Shown: positions 8,756 to 18,599 of the stretch, one piece after another
Numbering within the stretch: the first letter of the stretch is position 1
Layout: every line of letters starts with the position of its first letter
Assembly: GCF_035046485.1 (NCBI RefSeq)
Contig: NC_085138.1
Location: 19,101,440-19,165,439 of the forward strand
From: Aedes albopictus
Lineage: Eukaryota; Arthropoda; Insecta; Diptera; Culicidae
Reading direction: 5' to 3'
DNA length: 64,000 nucleotides
The notes under the pieces: model-generated
Told to the model about the DNA's origin: nothing
Databases searched by the model: none
Seen by the model: only the letters and a program-made list of their open reading frames with translations
Position numbers and translations under genes: made by a program

Positions 8756-9001
8756 TCATTTATTCACTTGGACGCTATCTAGCTGATCCTGAGATAGCAT
8801 TCTCGCGCGGTTAAAAGCCTTTCTCTCCCACTTTTTCTTTAACACACTGTGGATCAGGTAAAGGATTTGAAAAATGTTCATTCCTAAAATCAGCCATAAT
8901 TTAATCTCGTGCGCCGCGTGGTTAATTTCGTTGTTTTCCACATGTTCTTCAATATTAATGTTTGTATTACCGTCTTGGTTTTTTGACTGCGGTTTGCCCA
9001 T
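8756..9001 (-). CDS. Small N-myristoylated single-pass membrane protein (FAST-like candidate)
   Basis: An 81-residue ORF beginning 167 nt inside the 5' LTR boundary, the first ORF of the element's transcript. The N-terminus MGKPQSK fits the N-myristoylation pattern (Gly2, Ser6, Lys7). Residues 8-33 are acidic and polar. Residues 35-54 (LWLILGMNIF to SVL) form one hydrophobic span. Residues 55-67 are strongly basic (KKKWERKAFNRAR), and the tail is polar. Acylated N-terminus, single span and a basic juxtamembrane stretch match the general plan of FAST-type fusogens of reoviruses, and as I recall similar small ORFs have been discussed for the mdg1 lineage. With no env in the element, a role in membrane targeting or cell-to-cell transfer of particles is attractive but only inferred. 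It could instead be a membrane anchor for Gag assembly. Confidence 0.65.
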   Translation of the reverse strand: MGKPQSKNQDGNTNINIEEHVENNEINHAAHEIKLWLILGMNIFQILYLIHSVLKKKWERKAFNRARMLSQDQLDSVQVNK

Positions 9002-9147
9002 TTTTATTCTGTCGTACTAAACGGAACACACGAACACACTGAATAATTATTTCAATCTTCACCTTTTTTGTCTAGCACTTCGGGTTTTGATTTTCATTTT
9101 TCTTCATCAGGATACAACTATCACTTTTGTTTGAGTTATAGGCTCGG

Positions 9148-9167
9148 CCACTTGGCGCGGTTCGCCA
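9148..9167 (-). other. Primer-binding site
   Basis: Directly after the 5' LTR the sense strand reads TGGCGAACCGCGCCAAG. It starts with the TGG expected to pair with the CCA end of a tRNA primer. The tRNA species was not assigned. Confidence 0.75.
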
Positions 9168-9580
9168 TGTCAAGTTTGTTTTCGGATCTCCCAACGGATA
9201 GACTGTTTGTCTTGACTTCAGACATGAGAATGTTTATTACTTTCAAAAAATATCTTCCATGGTTCCTATCAGGAGACACTTGAAGTACCGATATATAAAA
9301 GCGCTATGTACAACGATCACCAATCAGCGATCGTTGTTCATGCGAAAGCGGGAGAGACAGAGTCCCTCAAAACTGCATGACTTTACCCACAGCTGGTAAC
9401 AGCGTGGTTCAATAAATTTGTAATGCGACACTTTTCGTTTGTCGCCAAGGGTGCGAGACATTGAACTGAAGGTTCAATGTCGGTTTGAATTTACCTTCTC
9501 AGCATGATTCCACTGGTGTGGTCTGCTGGGAATGTATGATCGAAAGGAATGTGAATAACATGTGCGCTGCGCATGTTACA
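9168..9580 (-). repeat. 5' LTR of the mdg1-like element
   Basis: 413 bp, identical by eye to 1877-2289. On the sense strand a TATATA box lies near 9292-9301, followed about 60 nt later by AATAAA (9238-9233). This gives a short plausible U3-R-U5 layout. The opposite strand also has TATATAAAAG (9292-9301) and AATAAA (9411-9416). Confidence 0.95.
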
Positions 9581-9584
9581 CGTG

Positions 9585-9715
9585 GTACTTCGTTATCTTA
9601 CCCTACTTGCAGTAGGGTACAAATCGGTCAATCAAGTTGTGCTTTAAAGCAAGCTGTTGGTGTACAATCTTGGCAACTTCGTTGTGACGATCGAGGTCCT
9701 GTTACTGGTAGGTAA
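9585..9715 (-). pseudogene. Element B fragment (region after the zinc-finger motif)
   Basis: Minus-strand translation gives DRHNEVAKIVHQQLALKHNL followed by IDRFVPYCK, a LINE C-terminal region that follows the zinc-finger-like motif encoded at 11403-11520. It is contiguous with 1655-1876 once the LTR element is removed. Confidence 0.65.
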
Positions 9716-10351
9716 GGTAGCACACGTGCTACCAGGACGAAAGATCTCGGCGAGCTTGGCAGAGCAACGGCTTGTCGTGTGATCCCGTGTTCTACAACAA
9801 CCTCTTTTCCTGGCTAGCGCGATCTGGAGCTCCTCTCTGGTCTCAAGGTCGGCTGGAGTGGAATCTAGTCGGCTAATCAGACCTCGGATATGTGGATGTA
9901 ATGGAAAAGCTGGTGAATTACAATTTCAATATTTATTTAACTAGCAATTACAGAGCTGTGTGGATGATTGTGTGTGTGTGTGGGTTGTGCACTTCTTAAA
10001 TAAATACCTATGGCCGGCCGGGAACTGCTGGAGAATGGGCGGGAGCGCTTGGTAAGTACTGGTCTCGGTCTGGGAGTTGACCAGCGACAACGACGGTTGT
10101 CTGGCGTACAAGGGTTACGGCAGAACTCAATGGGGTCCGAAACTCGGTGTAATTCTCGGTGTGGGGACACAATGAGGTTATGTCCACTGCCCTACGCGTT
10201 CGGGAACTTCACGGAGGTGGGACCCTCAGGGAACCCGACGGTATGTCGCGTCGGCCGAGCTCTGCGGGCCACCTTAGCACGTCCGGGAACTCCGGGTCAC
10301 CGGCTCTATCCGTAACACCGGACAAAAGCGAATTGAGGGTTAAAACCAACG
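9716..10351. other. GC-richer insertion of unknown type
   Basis: About 640 bp that interrupts element B together with the foldback and SINE to its right. It has a short GT run near 9968-9985 and higher G+C than its neighbours. No ORF with recognisable content was found. It may be a fragment of another LTR element, but no paired LTR is in the window. Confidence 0.35.
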
Positions 10352-10754
10352 GGCAGTGCTGAAAAATTCATTTCATCATATCTGAATTCAATCACCTACA
10401 GCTCATTATAGAAGCAGAACCTGAGGATATGGTATATGAAAAACTTGTGCGGCTAGACCACTTCTGCAAGAAAGTCACGGAAAACCGCTTATTTTCGAAT
10501 ATTTAAGGTAAATGTCACGGACTACCTTCGAAAAATGCCAATGATATTCACGGTGAATATCATTTGGCATTTTTCAAAGGTAGTCCGTGACATTTACCTT
10601 AAATATTCGAAAAATAACGGGTTTTCCGTGACTTTCTTGCAGAACTGGTCTAGCCGCACAAGTTTTTCATATACCATATTCTCAGGTTCATCTTCTAAAA
10701 TGAGCTGTAGGTGGTTGAATTTAGATATGACGAAATGAATTTTTCAGCACTGCC
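10352..10754. mobile_element. 403-bp foldback (near-perfect palindrome) element
   Basis: The two halves are inverted copies along almost their whole length, starting GGCAGTGCTGAAAAATTC and ending with its complement. The centre near 10550 reads tgatattcacggtgaatatc. AACG occurs on both sides (10348-10351, 10755-10758) as a likely target duplication. No coding capacity. Confidence 0.85.
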
Positions 10755-10997
10755 AACGGGTCCTAATAGTTTCCTAAAAGTATTCTCCCTTTTCACTTAG
10801 GTTTTCCATACCTGATTCTTACAAAACGTGATCTAATAGCTTTTACAAACTTTTCACTAACTGAATTCACTTTTGGGTTTAATCTGTTCTTTGACTTTTC
10901 AACGACTTTTTCGAATGAGGTTCTCTCGAGAAATAGGCTAAATCTTTCCCTCAACGCTGCCTAATCCCCCTATCATGCAATAGCCATCTTCTCCTTT

Positions 10998-11175
10998 GTG
11001 GAGCGGATCTGGTGTGATGGTTAGAACACTTGACTATCACGCCGAGGACCTGGGATCGAATCCCACTCCCGACAAACTTGCAAAAGTGTGAGTTCTCCCT
11101 TCGGAAGGGAAGTAAAGCGTGGGTCCCGAGATGAACTAGCCTAGGCCTAAAAATCTCGTTAATACAGATAAAAAA
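10998..11175 (+). mobile_element. tRNA-derived SINE, Feilai-like
   Basis: It has a pol III A-box-like TGGTGTGATGG near 11010-11020 and a B box GGATCGAATCC at 11053-11063, a roughly 100-nt unrelated body and an A-rich tail. A 12-bp target duplication ATCTTCTCCTTT flanks it (10986-10997 and 11176-11187), which fixes its ends. The sequence matches my memory of the Aedes Feilai family. Confidence 0.88.
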
Positions 11176-11402
11176 ATCTTCTCCTTTTCCCTTTTCTCTT
11201 TTGATTCTCCTTTTCCACTAAACTATAGTTATTGGTGCTTTTATTGTAGTGTGGTGAATTTGTATGAATACGTGTAGGGGTATTTTTATGGCATTAGGCT
11301 AATTTAAATTTTTGAATAAATAACACGGAGACATGCAATGTATATTTTTTTTACAAATAGAATAAACAAATTACAACAAACATACAGACTTAATGTTACA
11401 AA

Positions 11403-11856
11403 CGGTAACAGTCCTGCAACGACATGTTCGATCGTTTCCCCTACTGAATTGAACTTCCTGCAGCGGTCCTCCACGTCTTCGTGCAATATGTACCGCCGAT
11501 AGTTCTTCGTCGCAATTACCTGGTCCTGGATGCTACCATGAAACCTTCTGTTTCCAAAAAGAGGTCACCCCGCACCAGTCTCGCGTTCGACGCCGCCTTA
11601 TCGATGTGCTCTAGCTCCGGTTGATGAGGGTGGGTCCCCTGCAACTTCTTCTGCTTCCACGATACGATCATCTCGTCAATGGTCTTGATGTCGCAGTTAA
11701 GCTGGTAATCCTCCTGCGCCAGACGCAGAGCTCTGTAACCGTGGTCAGCTTCACATACAGTGTGGTACATTTCGTGACGGTTCTAGCTTGCTACGAAATA
11801 TGCCCGCAACTGCTGGATCTGGGAGACACATAGTGCCTGGATATCGGTGACGCCTC
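11403..11856 (-). pseudogene. Element B fragment (thumb to zinc-finger region)
   Basis: Frames at 11770-11516 and 11486-11403 give YRALRLAQEDYQLNCDIKTI, DKAASNARLVRGDLF and RCRKFNSVGETIEHVVAG, the C-terminal part of a LINE polyprotein including a Cys/His cluster. Frameshifts separate the two frames. Coding similarity stops abruptly after HVVAG, where the next inserted block begins, and at 11857, where the MITE begins. Confidence 0.7.
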
Positions 11857-12570
11857 CCCAGGTAACAATTTGATGCTGTACAAACGTTTCTCCAACTATT
11901 TTAAATCAGCCTTCATTTGAACAAAAGCTGAGCATAAGAGGTACAATCCTTTATTCAGCTCCTAAACATCTAATTTTGGTCATTTTATTCAACCTTTAGC
12001 TGATTTGAGGTCCATTGGAAGGAAGGTTAATTTAAAGCTTTATATGCGCTTAATCAGTAATCAATTAAATTTATTAATCGTGTGAAAATAAAATACAATC
12101 ACTTCCGTGAGCCTATTTTTACCATTAGCTACGTCTATTTCCAGAGGAGATGTTAGGAATGTAAATTAATCTGTGGGAAAACTGGGAATTGAACTCGGAC
12201 CTCCTTACCTTAGCACCTACACCACACACAATTGTATACATATCCTCGACAACAAGAGCATTACTTGTTGTGTCTGAATAGTCATGAACATAAGTTGAAC
12301 TAAGTCTGTATTGACGCTGAAGAAGCGATGTGGACTTCACGAAAACCATGCTTGGGTCAGCTGTCAAAAATTATTTGATTCAAGGTTGAACAACAGATGA
12401 TTAATTCTGCATGTTGGTGTATGTTTTAAAATTGGTTACCAAGATTAATAAAATTCTATTCAACTTGATATTCAGCCGTCTATGCATTGCTGACTGAAGA
12501 GGTTAAACAAGCCATACTTCAGACCAATATTCAGCTGTCTCTCACTGTTCAGCATTCATTGTTACTTGGG
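11857..12570. mobile_element. MITE with CCCARGTAACAAT termini
   Basis: The ends CCCAGGTAACAAT (left) and the complement of CCCAAGTAACAAT (right) enclose 714 bp and split the element B coding sequence. No transposase ORF. An internal stretch on the minus strand near 12165-12240 has a tRNA-like B box (GTTCAATTCC), possibly a nested SINE remnant. A target duplication was not found. Confidence 0.65.
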
Positions 12571-13190
12571 TCTTCCTCCTACTGCGCGTGGCAGAGTGAC
12601 TCTCTCGATGGACGACGACTTTGGATGGCGCATGCGGTGCTTGGTGAACGCCACTCGTACTGCTCTTTCTAACGCCTTGAAGTCAGTCTTGGTCCACTTT
12701 ACCACCCCAAAGCTGTAGCTCAACAGGGGCACAGCAAACGTGTTGATCGCCTTCATCTTCTTGCCGGTTGACGGAAAGCTCCTCAGAACACAGTTGGCAC
12801 GATGCAAGAACTTGTCCAGCAGTTCCTTCTTGATCGCTGTGTGGCGAATACCTCTAAGTTGCAGGAAGCTGAGGTATTTGTACGCTTAGCCGTCAACCAT
12901 ATTCCGAATCTCTTCCTGTTCGTTGACGCGGAAACAGCTGGCGTCCACTACTTGACCCCAGCGAAGATGGACTGACCGACATTTGTCAATTCCAAACTCC
13001 ATCCGGATGTCGTTGCTGAACATCGCCACAAGCTGCCATAGTTGATGCAGTTTCTGTATTGATTCCGCAAACAGCTGCAGGTCGTCCATAAGGAAGGTGT
13101 TTGTTATTCTTGTACTTCTTCCTCCACTTTTCATTTGATAGCCACAGCTGCATCGGTTCATTGCGAGGCTGAACCATGGCGGACTAAAGG
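12571..13190 (-). pseudogene. Element B fragment (reverse transcriptase core)
   Basis: Minus-strand frames read SPPWFSLAMN, then TNTFLMDDLQLFAES (the catalytic box, with Leu in place of the usual Tyr), DIRMEFGIDKC, and after a stop HRANCVLRSFPSTGKKMK and INTFAVPLLSYSFGVVKW. This is a decayed LINE RT. It ends at 13190 where the RTE-like element's TAAG-type tail begins. Clade uncertain (R2/R4-like group suspected). Confidence 0.75.
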
Positions 13191-14302
13191 TACTTACCTT
13201 ACCGATCAGGCTAAGACCGGGATGGCCTCTGCTGTACATAGTAGCCGTCTCCATTCCACTCGGTCCATGGCTGTTTGTCTCCAGTTCCGCAATCTGCGTA
13301 GGGTCCGCAGATCGTCCTCCACTTGGTCGACCCACCTAGCTCGCTGCGCTCCACGTCTTCTTGTACCGGTCGGATGACTCTCGAGAACCATTTTAGTCGG
13401 GTTGCTATCCGACATCCTGATGACGTGACCCGCCCACCGTAGCCTTCCGATTTTCGTGGTATGGACGATGGTTGGTTCTCTCAGCAGCTGATGCAGCTCG
13501 TAGTTCAATCGCCTTCTCCAAGTCCCGTCTTCCATCTGCACTCCGCCGTAGATGGTACGCAACACCTTCCGTTCGAAAACTCCAAGGGCGCGTTGGTCCT
13601 CTGCACGTAGGGTCCATGTTTCGTGCCCATGGAGGACGACCGGCCTAATCAGCGTTTTGTAGATAGTTAACTTCGTGTTACGGCGTACCTACTTCATTCG
13701 ATCGCAGAGTTCTGCGGAATTCAAAGTAAGCACGATTTCCTGCCACAATGCGCCTCTGAATTTCTCTGCTGGTGTCGTTGTCGGTGATCACCAGTGAACC
13801 CAAGTACACGAATTCTTCAACCACCTCGATTTCATCACCGTCGATATAAATTCGGGGTGGCGGGCGCGCTGATTCCTTCCTGGAGCCCTTTGCCATTGTG
13901 TACTTTGTCTTTGACACATTAATGACTAATCCAATTCGCCTGACTTTACTCTTTAGTCGGATGTACGTTTCCGCCATCGTCTCAAATTTACGAGCTATAA
14001 CATCAATATCATCAGCGAAACCAAGCAGCTGAACGGACTTCGTGAAAATCGTTCCACTCGTGTTTATCCCCGCTCTCCTAATTACACCCTCTAAAGCAAT
14101 ATTGAACAGCAAGCACGAAAGACCATCCCCTTGCCGTAACCCTCTGCGAGATTCGAAGGGACTCGATAGTGTCCCTGATACTCGAACTACGCACATCACT
14201 CGATCCATCGTCGCCTTGATCAACCGTATCAGTTTATCCGGGAATCCGTATTCGTGCATAATCTGCCATAGCTGTTCTTGATCGATTGTATCATACGCCG
14301 AT
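13191..14302 (-). pseudogene. RTE-like LINE, 5'-truncated and frameshifted RT
   Basis: RT core at 14302-13678 (AYDTIDQEQLWQIMHEYGF, RRGLRQGDGLSCLLF, catalytic FADD in LLGFADDIDVIARKF), then after frameshifts the C-terminal part at 13617-13206 (FERKVLRTIYGG-like, GRLRWAGHVIRMSD, ARWVDQVEDDLRTLRR). The stop at 13206 is followed by GGTAAGGTAAG, a short repeat tail typical of RTE-type elements. The 5' end is cut at 14302 by the next LINE. Not functional. A more decayed relative is at 29190-30640. Confidence 0.8.
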
Positions 14303-15295
14303 TTATTTATTTATTCACATTTACATTCATCTGACATTTTTTAGTCTTAATGAACTAAATTAACACTTATTTTAAATTAAAAACAAAATACATTTCACAG
14401 TTACAATTAAAAACCTTAATGACTATTATTATTAAGCCTACTTCGAAATGAGTCGATTGATAAGTTAAAGTCAAATATTTCAAAAACCCTATTGAAAGAA
14501 GCACACATGAATCTTATTGGATCGTGTTGAGCATACTGGGCGTTCCATGAACCGAGCTGTAGAAAGTCTCGTTGCCGAAGTTGTCGTTCCGGTGCATATA
14601 AGTTAATTTCGTTAAGTATTACGGAAGAGTCTACCTTGCCTTGTAAAACTTTCGCTATGAATATCGCCTGAGCATTGAAGCGTCTACGTTCAAGAGTATC
14701 CAGTCCAAGCAAACGACATCGACTATCGTACGAAGGAAGATTTAAAGGATCATTCCAGGGAAGATTCCGAAGTGCGTATCTAACAAACTTTTTTTGAATC
14801 GACTCAATTCGGATGATCCAATTTGCATGATATGGGCACCAAACAATCAGAGCCGACTCCAAAACAGATCTTACCAGCGAACAATACAATGATCGTAAGC
14901 ACAATGGATCACGGAATTCATTTGAAATTTTAAAAATGAATCCAAGTTGTCTATTAGCCTTAGAAATAATATCGGTATAATGTCCGCGAAAAGTGAGTGC
15001 GCAGTCCAATGTAACACCCAAATCTTTAACTTGGTGAACACGTTCTAATTGAAGACCGGCAATAGTGTAAGGAAACAATAAGGGCTTAGCCTTACGACTG
15101 TACGAAATAACGTTACATTTACTAATACTAAGAGTGAGATAATTCCTAGAGCACCATCCTTCGAACTTATCGATCAGTTTCTGTAGATTCCAGCAATCCT
15201 CGAGGCCTCTGATCACCATGTAGATCTTTACATCGTCTGCATAAAACAAGCGAAATCCAGGTGGAAGCAGCATTTCAACTTCATTTATAAAAATG
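14303..15295 (-). pseudogene. 5'-truncated LINE copy (CR1/Jockey group), RT C-terminal half
   Basis: An open frame at 15273-14416 (285 codons) begins just before the RT catalytic box (FRLFYADDVKIY), continues through KANRQLGFIFKISNEFRDP and RCRLLGLDTLERRRF, and ends normally. Upstream bases keep the frame open to about 15293, where the copy is truncated. The 3' end carries an (AAAT)n-like tail at about 14303-14318. The frame is intact, but the copy lacks the endonuclease and most of RT, so it is a dead 5' truncation. It is related to, but not the same family as, its neighbour at 15296-19640. Confidence 0.8.
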
Positions 15296-15374
15296 ATTTA
15301 TTTATTTATTTATTTATTTATTCCCCATCATTCATCTGACAACAGTGTCTACATGAATAAAACTTAAATTAAAA

Positions 15375-18300
15375 TTACATTAACGCATTTGAAATTAACA
15401 AACGTTGCTTGAAACAGTTTAAACTAACAGAAAAATCAAACAAATCATACACACGATTGAACAAACAACACATTACACGAATTGGTTCATTCTGACCATA
15501 ATTGGTGCGTCCTAACTGTAATCTAATAAAATTAGAGCGTCTTAAGCTACGAGATGCTACATTGATATTGATCTTGCAAAGAATGTTAGGTGCATCTATA
15601 CTACCGACAAGCACTTTTTGCACAAATAATACTCTCTCCAGCTGACGTCGCCTGGCAAGTGTGTCCATTCCGAGAAGTCGGCAGCGATTCTGATATGGGG
15701 GAATTCTGATGAAGAGCAATGGCCCAAGATTACTCCCTTGTGGAACTCCGGATATATTGGTGAAAACTGCAGATCGAGCGGATCCAATTTCAACACACAG
15801 TGCGCGGTCGGTGAGATATGAGCTAAACCAGCAGACGAAGGGCGATGACATACCAATTTTTTTCAGCCTAGCTAGTAGAATGCCGTGATCTACTCTGTCA
15901 AAGGCAGCTTTGAGATCGGTGTATACAGCATCGACTTGAAGTCCAGAATCCATGTTACGGAGACAAGTTGTAACAAAGTCTACTAAATTTGTCGATACGG
16001 AGCGCTTAGGGAAAAATCCATGTTGATCCTGGGATATATAGTTCTGGCAGCTAGCAAAAAGTGAATCATTGATGATTATTTCAAAGACCTTAGAGCAAGC
16101 GCAAAGCGATGTGATACCGCGATAATTTTCGACGTTTGATTTGTCTCCTTTTTTGAAAACCGGAAACATAACGGAATCTTTCCAAGCAGTGGGAAATTTG
16201 CTCTGCTGCAAAGATGCATTGAAGAGCACAGTCAGAGGGTGGATGAAAGCTTCAGCACATTTTACAATCAGGCTTGACGGAATGCCATCCGGACCCGCTG
16301 AGTAGGAAGTTTTCAATTTTCCAATGGCAGATTCGACGTGACGGGATGTTATGCTAAAAGTGTTGAAATCGATTACGTCTAATGGTGTGTCCTGAAGAGC
16401 ATCAGAGATCTCCTGAGATGATGCTGAGTCGTCGTTGAAAACTTGCTTAAAATGGGTAGCAAAGAGGTTGCATTTTTCAAGAGAGGTTCTCGCGGTTTCG
16501 TTGCCTAAAAACATTTCAACGGAAAGTCCATTTTGTTTTCTTTTTGAATCCACAAATGACCAGAAACGCTTGGGGTTACGACGTAGATCTTCCTGTGTGC
16601 GAATCACATATCGTTTGTAGAGAAAACGATTGTACAATCGGTATCGCTGACTAGCTCTGTTAAACTGTTGTTTCAGCAGTGTACATCTTGATGCACAATA
16701 TCTACGCAAAGCTTTTGATCTTAATCTTTTAAGAGTGCGAAGACGTCTGTTGGACCAAGCCGGTTTACGAATAGGCAGACGAGGCGGTACGCAGTCGATG
16801 ATAGCACGATTTACTACTTCGTTGAAGAATTCTACTGCACTGTCGATGCAATCCGATGTTTCGATGAAACTCCAGTCAACTGCTTGAATTGCTGCGCTTA
16901 GAGCTACGTAGTCAGCACGTCGAAAATCCAACCCTGAAAGATCTGCAATGTCTTCGAACCGAACAGCTTGACTCAACTTCACAGAGACTTGCAATGCTGG
17001 GTGAGCTTGGTCGAGGGTAGTTAATGGTTCGATCGCTTCCGAAACAGTACAATTACGGCGCTCGTTTGCCAGCACAAGGTCGAGTAGTCCACCATAACAA
17101 TTAGCCACATGGTTGATCTGGGTTAAGCCATGAAGACAGAATCCATCCAGCAAGGAAGAGCAGGCTGCAGATATGTTCGAGTTTATAGCATCTACTGAAG
17201 GCAATCCATCATCAGAAGTTGACCAAGTAAGACCGGATTGGTTGTAGTCCCCGAATTGCAGAATTTGGTCCGAGAGTGTCATGTTGGAAATAACCGTCCC
17301 TAACGAGCTAATGTGGTTATTGATATCCAAGAGGTTGAATTTCCGGTCTGGTGGTAGATACATAACGCCAAGGTGAAAGCAACTAGAAGCGATTTTGATC
17401 CTAACCCACAGATGCTCAAGTGTATTGCAGACAATGGAAGGATCTAAGCAGCAAGACCAACGTGTGGAGACCGCGATAAGAACGCCACCGCCTCGTGACT
17501 TTGCACTGTTAGTCCTACTACGATCGTTTCGGAAAACGGTGAATGAGTCGCCAAACAGTTGGGCTGAGAATATACGTTCATCGAGCCAAGTCTCGGTCAA
17601 AACAATAACGTCGTAGTGAGATTCTGATGCGGTTAACACGAAGTCATCGATTTTAGTGCGTAATCCTCTAACGTTCTGGTAGTAGATGAGCAGTTGACGA
17701 CCGTTGAATACCACCGAAGATTCGTGAATGTCTCCAATTTCACCAACGTGTTCATCACGGCTGCCGGAAGTAATATCATCAGTGCGAATAATGCTATTGG
17801 CTTGATCGTACTTGCCTAGAAACGTCGATTGGAAGACCCCTCCACCCGACCCAAACACAGGACCGGGACGACTGCAGGTCGCTGGCTGGATGGTCTGGAC
17901 TGTGATGGGTGGCTTCAGGGCTTCCATAGAGCTAAGTATTGTGCGTCCCTGAGGCTGAGGAGAACTTTGGCGTTGACATTGGAAAGAACTGGACCGTGGT
18001 GTGATATCTTCGTTGGCATCCCTTGAGCTGCATGGTGAAACCTCGTCAGAGCATATACAGTTCATATATAGCGAATACTTGCCTGATGGCACAGGGCGGG
18101 AGACCTTTTCGCCAGACCCAAACACAGGACCGGGACGACTGCAGGCCGCTGGCTGGATGGTCTGGACTGTGATGGGAGGTTCCGGGTCTCCCGTTGTGCG
18201 AGTTGATGTGCGTCCCGGAGTTGATGATGAAAAACGATATTCGAAAAGGTGCGACTTATTTTGGTCGACTTCGCTAGGGGTAATAATGGCATCAGAGCTG

Positions 18301-18599
18301 GTTATGTTCATTGTTGAATTATACTCGCCTGATATCATAGGCTGGAAGACCCCATCACCTAGTCCAGACACAGGACCGGGACGGCTGTTGAGCGCTGGCT
18401 GGATGGTCTGGACTGTGCTGGGGGGCTCCGGGGCTTCCATAGTGCAAAACAATGTGCGTCCCGGGTGTGGCGAACAGGACGTCGATAGGTTGTAGGCTGA
18501 TTCTACTGCGAATTTGGAAGACGAACCGCAGAGGCGTTTTTTGGTTGGGCTCGAAAGGACGGACCGATATACCCTCTGGCCAGTAAAACGAGTCGCCAA
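15375..18599 (-). pseudogene. LINE ORF2: endonuclease plus RT with internal deletion
   Basis: The open frame has 1,074 codons. Residues 1-280 are a Pro/Ser/Thr-rich region with three diverged repeats. Residues about 305-560 are an APE-type endonuclease (YYQNVRGLRTK, VLTETWLDE, LQFGDYNQSGLTW, TLDQAHPALQ). RT runs from about 690 (GDKSNVENYRGITSL, YTDLKAAFDRVDHG) to ISGVPQGSNLGPLLF. There the sequence jumps at about 15710 directly to RCRLLGMDTLARRRQ, which in the neighbouring copy lies far beyond the YADD box. The RT active-site aspartates are therefore missing, although the reading frame is kept. Confidence 0.85.
17820..18480 (-). repeat. Three diverged tandem repeats inside the LINE ORF2 N-terminus
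   Basis: A unit of about 245-265 bp repeats three times. It encodes GRT..., then EPP(I/S)TVQTIQPA, SRPGPV and a G-F-rich linker ending SGKYS-like. The third, most N-terminal unit also overlaps the end of ORF1. The DNA motif 'ccgggacg' next to 'gctggctggatggtctgg' marks each unit (near 17865, 18130 and 18378). Confidence 0.8.

Larger units (their letters stand above)
1877..9580 (-). mobile_element. Complete Ty3/gypsy LTR retrotransposon, mdg1/412-like, env-less
   Basis: The 7,704-bp element has 413-bp LTRs at 1877-2289 and 9168-9580 that appear identical over their full length, TG..CA ends, and the target duplication CGTG at 1873-1876 and 9581-9584. The order on the minus strand is LTR, primer-binding site, small membrane-protein ORF (9001-8756), long leader, gag (7501-6134), pol in the -1 frame (6131-2511), purine-rich tract, LTR. 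No env-like ORF follows pol. The arginine/glycine-rich Gag without Cys-His knuckles and the small leader ORF recall the mdg1/412 lineage. Identical LTRs and unbroken ORFs mean a very recent insertion, and the copy may still be mobile. It sits antisense to the presumed host gene. Confidence 0.95.
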
